A stretch of 64,000 nucleotides of DNA. Origin: Candidatus Zixiibacteriota bacterium. GTDB lineage: Bacteria > Zixibacteria > MSB-5A5 > GN15 > FEB-12. Positions 43,580 to 52,396 of this stretch are shown here, piece by piece. The DNA lies in the NCBI GenBank assembly GCA_035380245.1, contig DAOSXA010000003.1, forward strand, positions 372,001 through 436,000, in the 5' to 3' direction. A program made the translations under genes and the position numbers. The notes beneath the pieces were generated by a model. The model did not search any database and was not told where the DNA came from. It was given only the letters and a program-made list of their open reading frames with translations. Numbering within the stretch: position 1 is the stretch's first letter; each line of letters begins with the position of its first letter.

Positions 43580-44337
43580 AGTCTGCTGGGATCCTGTTTA
43601 ACCGGGAGAGTTATGCCGATGATCTCATCGGTAAATTTGCGGGGTAGCGGCGGGAATGGCGCCGAGCGTTCGATTGCCTGTTTCAAGCTTTCATCGAATT
43701 CCGGGATACCGGAAGATTTTGTAATTTCCACTTCAATGACACGACCTGATTTGATCACCTGGAAGTAGATAGTGCATACGATTGGTCCATCGGTGATAAT
43801 GCGCGGACGCTGCCAGTTGCGGCCAATTTTGTTAAAAGCCTGAGTAAACCAGTAGGAATAAGTAAAATTACGATTATCTACTGTGGCGCCGGCGAACGGT
43901 GATCCGCCTGCCGTGGCAGGGGAGTGAATCTCCAGCGTTCCGTCGCTTGCTCCCTCGCCGTCGGTGTCCTTAGGTGAGGTGACATCAGGCGTTCTAACGG
44001 GAGTTTTATCCACGTCAGTTTTTGTTTCAACCGGTTCCGCCGATTCAGTTTCAGGTTCATCAGGTAACGGTTCGGTTTCAATCGGAAATTCTTCTTCGAC
44101 AGTAGTCGGATTATTAAGCGGAATGTCCGGGAGTTCCTCGTCTTCCTGCTGTGGAATTGCCGGTGGGGGGGGCTCTTCGCTTGGCGGCACATAGAAATCA
44201 TCGGGGGAGAATATCTGAACAGCGATAATCTCTCCAATTTCACCGTCATCGCCGTTACAACCAAGCGACGGCACGAGAAATATAAGAGCCACGATCAACC
44301 CGTGGAGAATAGACGAATAGATAATTCCCCGCTTCAA
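43576..44337 (-). CDS. TonB/TolA-like energy-transducing protein
   Basis: A 253-residue protein with an N-terminal membrane helix (residues 7-24), a periplasm-spanning Pro/Glu/Thr-rich stretch (about 45-150) and a C-terminal TonB domain (about 165-253): YFQVIKSGRVIEVEITKSSGIPEFDESLKQAIERSAPFPPLP. In this place, between tolR and tolB, it probably does the work of TolA, but the C-terminal domain looks TonB-like. Such substitutions are common outside proteobacteria. Confidence 0.88.
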   Translation of the reverse strand: MKRGIIYSSILHGLIVALIFLVPSLGCNGDDGEIGEIIAVQIFSPDDFYVPPSEEPPPPAIPQQEDEELPDIPLNNPTTVEEEFPIETEPLPDEPETESAEPVETKTDVDKTPVRTPDVTSPKDTDGEGASDGTLEIHSPATAGGSPFAGATVDNRNFTYSYWFTQAFNKIGRNWQRPRIITDGPIVCTIYFQVIKSGRVIEVEITKSSGIPEFDESLKQAIERSAPFPPLPRKFTDEIIGITLPVKQDPSRL

Positions 44338-44353
44338 TGCCGGAGTCCTTCCG

Positions 44354-44782
44354 TTACCGCTTGCGGTGACCTATATCCTGGTGGCCGGTGACCAGGCCGA
44401 TGTTGCCGATGCCCATCTCTTTGAGCTGCCCGATTACCTCAATAGCAACTCCGTAAGCTACCGCCGAGTCGCCACGTACGTAAACGGCGGAAGTCCCCTT
44501 GGCCTGCATTTCCGATTCGACTGCTTCTTTGAGGTTGTCGAGGCGAGCCCAGACATCATTGACGTAGATCCCTCCGAGCGAATCAACCGTAACCACGACA
44601 CCTTCAACCTCGCTTTTGATCACCGCCGCTCGTGTTTTGGGCAGATTGATCTCTATCCCCGACTGTAACAACGGGGCGGAAATCATGAAGATGATCAGCA
44701 GTACCAGAACCACATCGACTAAATTGGCAATGTTGATGTCGGCCATGGCACGATAAGTCCGCGGAGACCGTTTTTTACGCAT
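44354..44782 (-). CDS. tolR: Biopolymer transport protein ExbD/TolR
   Basis: A 142-residue protein with a short basic N-terminus, one transmembrane helix (about residues 16-36, NLVDVVLVLLIIFMISAPLL) carrying the functional Asp, and the periplasmic domain (VEGVVVTVDSLGGIYVND, VYVRGDSAVAYGVAIEVIGQLKEMGI). Together with TolQ it forms the proton-driven motor of the Tol complex. Its ATG overlaps the tolQ stop by one base. Confidence 0.93.
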   Translation of the reverse strand: MRKKRSPRTYRAMADINIANLVDVVLVLLIIFMISAPLLQSGIEINLPKTRAAVIKSEVEGVVVTVDSLGGIYVNDVWARLDNLKEAVESEMQAKGTSAVYVRGDSAVAYGVAIEVIGQLKEMGIGNIGLVTGHQDIGHRKR

Positions 44783-45495
44783 CAGGCGTTCTCCTTCCGA
44801 GCCCGGGCCAGGAATTCGAGGATGAAGCTTTCGGCGGCATCGCGCGAGAATTTAATTTTGTTGTTGGCCCAGTTAAAAGCTATCACGGCCGGAATGGCGG
44901 CTCCCAATCCGACGATCGTAGCCAGCAGAGCCTCAGCGATACCTGGAGCCACTACGGCGAGCGAGGCGGAGCCACGCTCACCGATGGACCAGAAAGCATC
45001 CATAATGCCTACCACCGTTCCGAGCAGACCCATAAAAGGAGCGGAATTACCGGTAGTAGCAAGAAAGACGGTACGTCGTTCCAGGGTGCCGATAGCCTCG
45101 GTGGCGGTGCGATCCATGGTCATTTCGACAATCTCGAAATCCTCATCGCTCAGCGGTGTTGACGCTTCCTGAAGCGCTCCGCCCGCTTTGGCCGAGGCCA
45201 GTGCGGTCCACTCCTCGAAACCGTTTATGTAAACCTGAGCGACAGGGGAGACTTGAGATGATTTGGCCTGACCAAGGGCATCGGCAATGCGATTTGATTG
45301 ACGGAAGGCTTTGAGAAAACGATCGGTGGCTCGTTCGACATCACGGTACTGCCGCCATTTGGTAAAGATAATCACCCAACTCACGAATGACATAAATACC
45401 AGGGTGATGAGGACAATGAGGCCGAAGGTGGATGTCTCGGAGATAATTCCCCATATCGATCCTGCTAACAGTGCCAGAGCAGTAGTTGTATACAT
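44782..45495 (-). CDS. tolQ: TolQ/ExbB proton-channel protein
   Basis: A 237-residue membrane protein with three helices: about 25-47, 140-165 and 175-205. The signature GLLGTVVGIMDAFWSIGERGSASLAVVAPGIAEALLATIVGLGAAIPAVIAFNW carries the conserved Thr residues that form the channel with the Asp of TolR. It is the first gene of the operon tolQ-tolR-tonB/tolA-tolB-phzF. Confidence 0.94.
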   Translation of the reverse strand: MYTTTALALLAGSIWGIISETSTFGLIVLITLVFMSFVSWVIIFTKWRQYRDVERATDRFLKAFRQSNRIADALGQAKSSQVSPVAQVYINGFEEWTALASAKAGGALQEASTPLSDEDFEIVEMTMDRTATEAIGTLERRTVFLATTGNSAPFMGLLGTVVGIMDAFWSIGERGSASLAVVAPGIAEALLATIVGLGAAIPAVIAFNWANNKIKFSRDAAESFILEFLARARKENA

Positions 45496-45641
45496 ATCTG
45501 TTTTACGCCTTACCAGTCAAAAAGTTGTTACGATGCGTAAACGTCTTGTCGTTGGCAACAAGGCGGATTCGCACCCTCAATACTTGTGGCACAATAGGCC
45601 GCAAGTTATGGTAATTCAACAACAAAAACCTTAAATTAAAC

Positions 45642-45669
45642 TTGACCAATCGGTCTTATTGGATATTTT
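45642..45669 (+). promoter_or_regulatory. Promoter candidate for the small lipoprotein gene
   Basis: TTGACC (45642-45647) and TATTTT (45664-45669) are separated by 16 bases. GACC-AATC-GGTC (45644-45655) is a small dyad inside. The ATG follows 45 bases after the -10 box, with GGAGGAG directly upstream. Confidence 0.5.
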
Positions 45670-45713
45670 CGCGGGGTAACTTGATGGTTCTTTTTTCATA
45701 TTGGAGGAGTAGG

Positions 45714-45917
45714 ATGAAGAAGTTTTTTGTCATTATGATGGTTGTGGCGTTTACGCTCTCCCTGATGGCTATGGGTTGTGGGCAGAAAGAGGCTGATACC
45801 CATAAGGCACCGGAAGAGGTCAAACAAGCTGAAGTTGCCGACAGCACTGCCCTGGATGAGGCTGTGATGGATTCGACAATGGTTGACTCAATGGCCGCCG
45901 AGCACGACAGTATGTAA
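45714..45917 (+). CDS. Small lipoprotein of unknown function
   Basis: A 67-residue protein starting at the ATG after GGAGGAG (45703-45709). It has a basic start MKKF, a hydrophobic stretch and the lipobox MAMGC (Cys about residue 21), then a short acidic, Met/Asp/Glu-rich tail with a repeated pattern (DSTALDEAVMDSTMVDSMAAEHDSM). Nothing marks a specific function. It lies alone between divergent tolQ and a bidirectional terminator. Confidence 0.8.
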   Translation: MKKFFVIMMVVAFTLSLMAMGCGQKEADTHKAPEEVKQAEVADSTALDEAVMDSTMVDSMAAEHDSM

Positions 45918-45932
45918 GCTTGAGTCGATATG

Positions 45933-45965
45933 AAAAAGCCTCCCGTGTGAACGGGAGGCTTTTTT
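45933..45965. terminator. Bidirectional rho-independent terminator
   Basis: A perfect stem, AAAAAGCCTCCCGT and ACGGGAGGCTTTTT with a GTGA loop. It serves the small lipoprotein gene on the plus strand and the MutL-like operon ending at 45986 on the minus strand. Confidence 0.93.
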
Positions 45966-45985
45966 ATTATCGAATTACGAGAGGC

Positions 45986-47107
45986 TCAGCTCTCGATCAT
46001 TTCCACATTAGCGCGGGGTATTATTGCCCGGTGGCCGTCCTCGAATTCCACTTCCAGAACACGAGCTTTGGATTCCGACTCCAGTACCTGAAGCGGTGAC
46101 GGCAACTCGGTGACAGCTCCGAGTTTGCCGAAGTAAGGGTGACGAATAACCCGGATCGGTGATCCGATGGTCAATCCCTGGATTTCTCCCTTTTCGGCGT
46201 CCTCAGTGCCCTTGCTCTTTCCGGGGATGACGACTTCGGGCCGAATAACACCGGCGCGGATCTGAGTAGCGCCGTTGATACAGGCCATCTGACCCTCATG
46301 ACGTTTGAGCAGATCGAACGTCTTCTGAGCCATGGCGATTTCGCCGAAACCCTCGGTTACGACCAATGTGATGCCTTTGTCCTCGGAACCGGTAATAGCG
46401 ACACCGATATCGTAGCCGAGAAAGTCGCGCAGGTCTTTGTCGTCAAAACCACCGACGACAATACCGCATGCACCGACTTCGATAGCTTTTTTCAAAGCCG
46501 CTGCCGTTACCAGCGAACCCCCGATGATGACCTTGTCTTTCATCTCAGGAGTGATCAGCTTGTCGGACAGGACAGTCGCATTGGAGTCCACCGCAACGAT
46601 CAGATTCCCGGTGGTTTCTCCACCGATGCCGAAAATCCCCTGCATGAACGAACCGGTGCAGGCAACAACGACACCCTCTTCCGGGATCACTTCGGTCACT
46701 TCACCTTTAAGATAGGCTTTCACCTCGACGGGGATCGGGTTGCCGCGTTGCAACACCTGACCGGTAACCTTGGAAACCGACTCGATCGTACCGTCGATAG
46801 TGGCTTCACATGAAGAGTTAAAGAACGAAATAAACGATTTCTTAAGAGCGATTTTCTCACCGGCCTTGATCGGGTCGCCCGGTTTCTTGAGCATCATCAT
46901 TTCGATGTCTTCAGGCGGCACGCCGAGTTTGTTGGCCACGTTGAGCGGCACAACATTGCCCGGGAGGTGCGTGCGAGCGACGACATCGTCCGGCTCGACC
47001 TGATCGCCGACTTTGACGACCACATCCCCCTTCAGCGGAAGAATTCTTCGCTTTTCGACCAATTGCTGTTCCGTGACTTTAAGTCCCGGAGTGTACGCAT
47101 GGGCCAT
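45986..47107 (-). CDS. Unknown protein with barrel-sandwich-like N-terminus and KOW-like C-terminus
   Basis: A 373-residue soluble protein. Residues 20-100 contain repeated GDQVEPDDVVART and GDPIKAGEKIALKK segments like the barrel-sandwich-hybrid (lipoyl/RnfC) fold. Residues 130-280 form an alpha/beta domain with GGETTGNLIVAVDS, VIIGGSLVTAAALKKAIE and GIVVGGFDDKDL. The last ~60 residues (GLTIGSPIRVIRHPYFGKLGAV and DGHRAIIPRANVEMIE) resemble a KOW/SH3-type domain. No catalytic residues are recognised. It is the third gene of a minus-strand operon whose first gene is MutL-like, so it may be an accessory or scaffold of that protein. Confidence 0.8.
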   Translation of the reverse strand: MAHAYTPGLKVTEQQLVEKRRILPLKGDVVVKVGDQVEPDDVVARTHLPGNVVPLNVANKLGVPPEDIEMMMLKKPGDPIKAGEKIALKKSFISFFNSSCEATIDGTIESVSKVTGQVLQRGNPIPVEVKAYLKGEVTEVIPEEGVVVACTGSFMQGIFGIGGETTGNLIVAVDSNATVLSDKLITPEMKDKVIIGGSLVTAAALKKAIEVGACGIVVGGFDDKDLRDFLGYDIGVAITGSEDKGITLVVTEGFGEIAMAQKTFDLLKRHEGQMACINGATQIRAGVIRPEVVIPGKSKGTEDAEKGEIQGLTIGSPIRVIRHPYFGKLGAVTELPSPLQVLESESKARVLEVEFEDGHRAIIPRANVEMIES

Positions 47108-47140
47108 GGCAATACCTTTCTATATCAACTTACAATATCT

Positions 47141-47917
47141 TCAAACGTTCTTGCGTCGCTTGACGGCGAACACCAGTATCACCAGCACAATCAGTGCGGC
47201 GATTACATAGAACCAGGGAAACGGACTCCGGTCTTTTTCGAATTCGTCCGGTGTGAGATCAACATCCGACAGATCAGCCACCTTAATTGGTTCACCTTTA
47301 GCGGCTTCTTCCAGATTCTCGGTCGAGAACGAACGGATAATATCTCCGATGTCGCCGACCGTGCGTTTCTGGAAAAGGGAATCCGGAGCATAGAAGTAGA
47401 ATGTGGCAATTCCCTTGTCGAACATTTTCTCGATCACTATGCCGCGTCGCATCGTAGAGCTGTCGGCACCGATGTCGTTCGCGAAAGTGATCGTTTTCAA
47501 TGCGGCATCGTAATAAGGGATACTACGGGGCAGATTCTCCAGAAATGTCGCAAGAGGAGCATGCCTGATGCCGGTTTCAAAACCGTGACGATAATAAGCC
47601 AGAACGGAGTCGATCTGTTTTTGTCCCAAGCTGTCAAGCGGCGTGAATGAGAGTATGAGATACTCACCTGAGAAGAACGGGTCGGCGGTTGAGTCAGCCA
47701 GGACTACTTCGTAGTTTAAGGCCGAACGTCCAATGCCCCGGTTCTGCAGGTAAGAGTCAACAAGGTTGTAGTCCACCTGCCGGTAAAAGTCCGGATAACT
47801 GAAATAGAATCCACCTCTCCAGCAGACATAGTTCGTCGAGGCGCTCGCTGCGGCAACGCCGAACAGCATCGCCAGGAACACAACCATCGTTGTTATCGGG
47901 CCAGGTCTCATACTCAT
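47141..47917 (-). CDS. Exported, C-terminally anchored protein of unknown function
   Basis: A 258-residue protein with a signal peptide (about residues 1-27), a 190-residue extracytoplasmic domain with FSYPDFYRQVDYNLVDSYLQNRG and SFTPLDSLGQKQIDSVLAYYRHGF, and a C-terminal membrane helix (about 230-251, FPWFYVIAALIVLVILVFAV) followed by KRRKNV. I do not recognise it. It lies 11 bases after the MutL-like gene and 33 before the barrel/KOW-like gene. The three probably form one functional unit at the cytoplasmic membrane. Confidence 0.78.
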   Translation of the reverse strand: MSMRPGPITTMVVFLAMLFGVAAASASTNYVCWRGGFYFSYPDFYRQVDYNLVDSYLQNRGIGRSALNYEVVLADSTADPFFSGEYLILSFTPLDSLGQKQIDSVLAYYRHGFETGIRHAPLATFLENLPRSIPYYDAALKTITFANDIGADSSTMRRGIVIEKMFDKGIATFYFYAPDSLFQKRTVGDIGDIIRSFSTENLEEAAKGEPIKVADLSDVDLTPDEFEKDRSPFPWFYVIAALIVLVILVFAVKRRKNV

Positions 47918-47928
47918 TCCCCCTCGGC

Positions 47929-49779
47929 CTAGAGCCGTTCCTTCGGATAAATATCCAGGTCGGTCATCCAGGTCTTCAGGTGTGAGACACGTTCCTTACC
48001 GCTGAGGGTGGAGAGATCGAACGGGCGACCGCGTCCGTCGAGAATCAGTCCTACCACACCGCCGTACAACTCTGCCTCGACTTTGTTGCCTTTACCGGCG
48101 CCGACATCGTAGCCGCGCTCCGGTTCGAGTACCGCCTTGACCGTGATCGGCAGGCCTTTTTCATCGAGACCAAGCGGGAAGTGTTTCATCTCAAGCGAGT
48201 TGAGCGTACCTGAAACGGTGCCGTCGGGAAGATCGATAGAGTATTTCATGACCGGGCCGGGTTTCTTGATCTCGCCGGACGGTGCGACGCAGGTGCCGAG
48301 GTGAATCAGGCAGTCCTTGATGAAGACCTCGGTAGCGGCCTTTTTGTGTACCTCGGTCAGAACGCCGAGCTGCGGCATCATGAAGATCGAGTCCACGGCC
48401 AAACGGGTGACACCCTCGGGCAGGAAGGAGTCGATCATCATCAAAGCCGATTGCTGCCGTCTCGGGGCGTGAGAAAGAACGCCGCCGGAGCCGATCAGCA
48501 TGTCGAGGCTCATCATGTTAACGATAGTTGCCCCGGACGAGGACTGCTCGAACGCATCGGCGATTGTTCGCTGCTGCTGAACACCCTTGAGAACGGTGGC
48601 GAAATTCTTATGCTGAATGAAAGCCAGGCGGAGCGCCTCTTTGGCGATAGCCTGTTCGAAAATGAGCTCTTCCATCGACTGCGGAATGGTCGTGGGGCGC
48701 ACCATCTTGTTCTTGACGCGGTTGCGTAAATCACGCTCGTCCATTTCGAACGGCACCCAGCGCATGACCATCGGCAGGCTGGCCTCGGCGAACACGTTGG
48801 AAATCGAATACGACATGCCAAGGTTGGCCGATACGGTTCGGTTGAAAACCGGATCTTCACCGCCGGGGCGGAAGACCGAGAAGACGTCGGTGGTGGCGCC
48901 GCCGATATCGACACCAACGGCCTCGATGCCGTACTGATCGGCAATGGTCTGAATGATCAGCCCCACCGCTCCGGGAGTCGGCATGATCGGGGCATCGGTC
49001 CAGGTCATCAGCTTTTTGTAGCCGGGAGCCTGAGCCATAACGTGTTCCATGAACTGCTCGTGAATTTCCTCACGGGCAGGACCAAGGTTCTCGCGTTCGA
49101 GGACGGGACGAAGGTTGTCGACTATTTTCAGATCGACCTTGTCCTGCAGAGTGGCTTTCACCGTTTCGGTGGCGTCCTTGTTGCCGGCGTAAATAATCGG
49201 CAGCTTATAGGATGAACCGAGACGTGGCCTGGGATCGGCAGCGCCGATCAACTCAGCGATTTCAACCACGTGGGTGGTCGTGCCGCCGTCGATACCGCCG
49301 GACAGGAGAATCATATCCGGACGCAGTCGACGAATACGTTCGATCTGTTCGTGGGGAAGACGTTTGTCGTTGGAGGCGATCACGTCCATGACAATCGCTC
49401 CAGCGCCAAGAGCGGCGCGTTCGGCCGACTCAGCAGTCATTGACCGCACTACGCCGGCCACCATCATCTGGAGGCCGCCGCCGGCAGAAGAGGTAGAGAT
49501 GTAAACATCGGTACCAGTTTTACCGTCGGACGGGGAGATGATCTTGCCGTTTTCATCAAGCAGACGGCGGCCGGACAACTCCTCGACCTCCTGGACGGCG
49601 TTGAGAACGCCCATGGTCACATCTTCGAACGGGGCTTCGACCGTGGTCGGAGCCTCGCCTCGGACCTGAAGGCGGTACTCGCCGTCGACGTACTCGATGA
49701 GGATCGCTTTGGTAGTCGTCGAACCACAGTCGGTTGCAACGATTACCTTGATATCATCAGGGTTTTCGAATTTGGCCAT
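47929..49779 (-). CDS. MutL-like ASKHA-superfamily protein (glutamate mutase L family)
   Basis: A 616-residue protein with the actin-like ATPase fold: VIVATDCGSTTTKAILIEY (phosphate 1, about residues 12-30), LLSGGIDGGTTTHVVEIAEL, VGVDIGGATTDVFSV (phosphate 2, about 296) and a late LIGSGGVLSHAPRRQQ. The length and the VLSHAPRR and LGVLTEV segments match the MutL proteins once named for glutamate mutase clusters, thought to act like a reactivating chaperone for B12 enzymes. No glutamate mutase or B12 gene is in the window. It heads a minus-strand operon divergent from the triplicated membrane cassette, so here it may serve another complex. Confidence 0.88.
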   Translation of the reverse strand: MAKFENPDDIKVIVATDCGSTTTKAILIEYVDGEYRLQVRGEAPTTVEAPFEDVTMGVLNAVQEVEELSGRRLLDENGKIISPSDGKTGTDVYISTSSAGGGLQMMVAGVVRSMTAESAERAALGAGAIVMDVIASNDKRLPHEQIERIRRLRPDMILLSGGIDGGTTTHVVEIAELIGAADPRPRLGSSYKLPIIYAGNKDATETVKATLQDKVDLKIVDNLRPVLERENLGPAREEIHEQFMEHVMAQAPGYKKLMTWTDAPIMPTPGAVGLIIQTIADQYGIEAVGVDIGGATTDVFSVFRPGGEDPVFNRTVSANLGMSYSISNVFAEASLPMVMRWVPFEMDERDLRNRVKNKMVRPTTIPQSMEELIFEQAIAKEALRLAFIQHKNFATVLKGVQQQRTIADAFEQSSSGATIVNMMSLDMLIGSGGVLSHAPRRQQSALMMIDSFLPEGVTRLAVDSIFMMPQLGVLTEVHKKAATEVFIKDCLIHLGTCVAPSGEIKKPGPVMKYSIDLPDGTVSGTLNSLEMKHFPLGLDEKGLPITVKAVLEPERGYDVGAGKGNKVEAELYGGVVGLILDGRGRPFDLSTLSGKERVSHLKTWMTDLDIYPKERL

Positions 49780-50457
49780 TAAAGAAACCTACTATTAAGT
49801 TAATCAATATCCTTCTCTATTTCGCTCAGTATCAAAAGGATAGCATTTGCTGTGGGCTATTCTTAAGATACTGCCCGAGCCAAAGATTATAATGAATACG
49901 GTCCACCTTGTAAAGCGTCATTTTGATACGTCGGGATTAGGGACGCTTATAGTACCGGGACTGTTTACCTGGACATTCATGACAGCTTCCGGAATTGGCC
50001 TATAGGTGCAAGTAACATTGATTGGCGGTGCCCCTTGAAGTCGTTTAAACAAAGTCGTAAATGTGGAGGATATGCGCCTGCTCGCTGTGTGAGATCAAGG
50101 TAGTAGTCGCTTATGTAGGATTGGCCTTTATAGTGATGTGATAACCAGCCACAATCTGGTTTTTCAGAACTATCTTCGGGAGGAACAGCAGGAGTGGTGG
50201 GTTACGATAGGAGATCGTGTAATATCTTGTAACGCATTGCGATATAATAGTTAGAGCCTTTTTTCGCTTGACTTGCCTCTGGGGCGCCTGTAGATTGACA
50301 TTCAATATTCTGCACGCATTCCAAGGGGATGCGTCTTGAATATATATACTGAAATGTGATTCTCCCGCCACGGGTGAAATCACTCTTCGGAGTTGTGGCG
50401 TCGCTTGTTTTCACAAGAGGCGCTCGGGAAGTGCGTAAAGAGGTTTAGGACACCAGT
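49780..50457. other. Gene-free divergent regulatory region between the MutL-like operon and the membrane cassettes
   Basis: 678 bases without a credible gene; minus-strand frames of 70-90 codons near 50111-50414 have no start signal or recognisable content. It is less GC-rich than its surroundings. A plus-strand promoter candidate lies at 50268-50296. The leader after it, about 155 bases, holds small dyads such as GGGATGCGTC and CGCCACGGGTG segments, but no known riboswitch pattern was recognised. Confidence 0.6.
50268..50296 (+). promoter_or_regulatory. Promoter candidate for the cassette cluster
   Basis: TTGACT (50268-50273) and TAGATT (50291-50296) are separated by 17 bases. The TTGACA at 50295-50300 is a second possible -35 but lacks a good -10. 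Transcription would start about 155 bases before the TTG at 50458. Confidence 0.4.
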
Positions 50458-51744
50458 TTGAACAACAGTTATCGGACAGGACTAGCTATTTCCGCCCGTA
50501 TCCTGCTTGCTCTCTCAAGTGCTCTCCTGCTGTTTATGTCGACCTCCGTATTCGGTCAGGATGCCGAAGCCATGGAGGCTGTTGCCGACTCCCTGACAGA
50601 TACACTCTCGACGGTGCCTGTTCCGGCTGCACCGGCCGCGATTACTGCCGCCGATACGCCTGATGACGCCGGGGGATCGATTTCGGTCCGATGGGAGGCA
50701 TCACCGGATGATCACGACGGTGGAATCGTCGACGGCTATCTGGTTTTGCGGGCGGAGGTAATCGACGGACAAGCGGGTGAGTTCAAAGAAGTAGGCGATG
50801 TCGCGGCTGGAGCAGCTGAGTACAGCAGTGAGGATGGGAACGTCGTTGATGGTCACTCTTACGTTTATCAAGTAGTTGCCTTCAATAATTATTACGACGC
50901 CAACTCGGATCTGCAAAGAACTCTCAGCGAGTCGGAGACCAGTGCTCCGGCGAGTTCATCGGCGCAGTGGTTCAACAAACAGCGCACCAATGTGCTGGTT
51001 GCAACGCTTCTGCTCTGTATCTTCATTATATATTATATCAGCCAGGCTAAATCGGGTAAGTCTCTTTTCATTCGCAAAATCGCGGGTCTCGAGGCTATCG
51101 ATGAAGCTGTCGGTCGTGCCACCGAAATGGGTCGCAAAATCTTCTATGTCCCCGGTATCGGCGACATGGACAACATGATGACCATCGCCGCGATTACGAT
51201 TCTCGGCCGGGTGGCGGAATTGGCCGCTCAGTACGAAACTTATCTCGATGTGCCGGTATGCCGTTCCATGGTAATGGTAACGGCTCGCGAGGTGGTCAAG
51301 GAAGCGCATTCCAAGGTCGGCCGACCCGATTCTTACAAAGAAGACCAGGTACATTATCTGACCGACGACCAGTTCGGTTATGCCGCCGGCGTGGACGGTA
51401 TGGTTGTCCGCGAGAAGCCGGCTACGATATTCCTGATGGGACAGTTCTTTGCCGAGTCATTGATTTTGGCTGAGACCGGTAATTCGATCGGTGCGATTCA
51501 GATCGCCGGGACGGCTATGCCGTCGCAGTTGCCGTTCTTCGTAGCATCGTGTGACTACACGCTCATCGGTGAAGAGTTGTTCGCTGCTTCAGCCTATCTG
51601 TCAAAAGAACCGAAGCTGCTGGGTTCTCTAAAGGGTCAGGACGTCGGCAAGGCCATGATCCTGATTGCTATTATTCTGGGAATAATTCTGGAAACGGCCG
51701 GCATCTTCCAGCTCTCGAACCTCTTCACGGTGATAGGTGACTGA
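50458..51744 (+). CDS. Cassette A subunit 1: exported Fn3-like ectodomain with DUF6754-like domain
   Basis: A 428-residue membrane protein. Signal peptide about 1-34, an ectodomain with a fibronectin-III-like segment (about 45-160; SISVRWEASPDDHDGG, GYLVLRAEVIDG, YVYQVVAFN), a transmembrane helix (about 178-196), a conserved domain (about 200-395) and a C-terminal helix (about 398-420). The conserved domain holds RKIAGLEAIDEAVGRATEMGR, TILGR, YLTDDQFGYAAGVDGMVVREKPAT, FFAESLILAETGNSIGAIQI and CDYTLIGEELFAASAYL. I believe it matches DUF6754. The TTG start follows AGGA at 50447-50450. Its stop overlaps the next start by one base (TGATG). Function unknown. Confidence 0.82.
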   Translation: MNNSYRTGLAISARILLALSSALLLFMSTSVFGQDAEAMEAVADSLTDTLSTVPVPAAPAAITAADTPDDAGGSISVRWEASPDDHDGGIVDGYLVLRAEVIDGQAGEFKEVGDVAAGAAEYSSEDGNVVDGHSYVYQVVAFNNYYDANSDLQRTLSESETSAPASSSAQWFNKQRTNVLVATLLLCIFIIYYISQAKSGKSLFIRKIAGLEAIDEAVGRATEMGRKIFYVPGIGDMDNMMTIAAITILGRVAELAAQYETYLDVPVCRSMVMVTAREVVKEAHSKVGRPDSYKEDQVHYLTDDQFGYAAGVDGMVVREKPATIFLMGQFFAESLILAETGNSIGAIQIAGTAMPSQLPFFVASCDYTLIGEELFAASAYLSKEPKLLGSLKGQDVGKAMILIAIILGIILETAGIFQLSNLFTVIGD

Positions 51745-52394
51745 TGCGGAGAGAAATACCACTTCTGATTACAGCGATTGTCGGCATAGTCTTTGTCGTT
51801 CAATACTTCATCCCGCATTGGCCGTTCGGTCGGATGAGCGACTGGTTTTCGGACTGGTTCTCGATCGTTTCGGCCTGCGCCATTCTGCTCGGGGCTCTCA
51901 ACCTGTTGAAACTCTCGGCGCAGAAAGTGGCCGCTCGCAAAGAAGACTGGGGGTATGCGGTCGTGATCATTATCTCCTTCATGGTGGTGGTGATCGTCGG
52001 TGCGGCGGGCGGTGAAGGCTTCCGCAATCCGGGCACAGCTTTTGACTGGCTGTACAATTACGTATACATACCGTTGTCGGCGACGATGTTCGCCATTCTG
52101 GCTTTTTACGTTGCATCCGCCTCATATCGAGCTTTCCGGGCGCGTAATTTCGAGGCGACCCTGCTGCTGGTTGCCGCGTTCTTCGTGATGATAGGACGCG
52201 TACCGGTCGGCTATTCGTTGTCGTCCTGGATGCCTGAGGGCTGGCGCCTGGCGGATATTGCTTCCTGGGTGATGAACTACCCGCAAGCGGCCGGACAACG
52301 TGCTATCATGATCGGTATCGGTCTCGGGATCGTGTCGACATCGTTGCGGATTATCCTGGGACTTGAGCGGTCTCATATCGGAGGAGGCGAGTAG
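51744..52394 (+). CDS. Cassette A subunit 2: polytopic membrane protein
   Basis: A 216-residue protein with about six hydrophobic helices. It starts MRREIPLLITAIVG and contains the paralogue-conserved YIPLSATMFAILAFYVASASYRAFRAR (about 112-138) and GQRAIMIGIGLGIV, SLRIILGLERSHIGG near the end (about 180-213). No known family was recognised. It begins on the last base of subunit 1's stop codon and is followed two bases later by subunit 3. The homologous genes in cassettes B and C are at 55329 and 59022. Confidence 0.8.
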   Translation: MRREIPLLITAIVGIVFVVQYFIPHWPFGRMSDWFSDWFSIVSACAILLGALNLLKLSAQKVAARKEDWGYAVVIIISFMVVVIVGAAGGEGFRNPGTAFDWLYNYVYIPLSATMFAILAFYVASASYRAFRARNFEATLLLVAAFFVMIGRVPVGYSLSSWMPEGWRLADIASWVMNYPQAAGQRAIMIGIGLGIVSTSLRIILGLERSHIGGGE

Positions 52395-52396
52395 AT

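Noticed and set aside
47929..49779. DNA mismatch repair MutL
   Set aside because: The sequence is of the ASKHA type found with glutamate mutase, with DCGSTTTK and DIGGATTD motifs, not the GHKL ATPase of mismatch repair.
50111..50414. Minus-strand frames of 70-90 codons in the divergent gap
   Set aside because: No ribosome binding site, no recognisable content and irregular composition.
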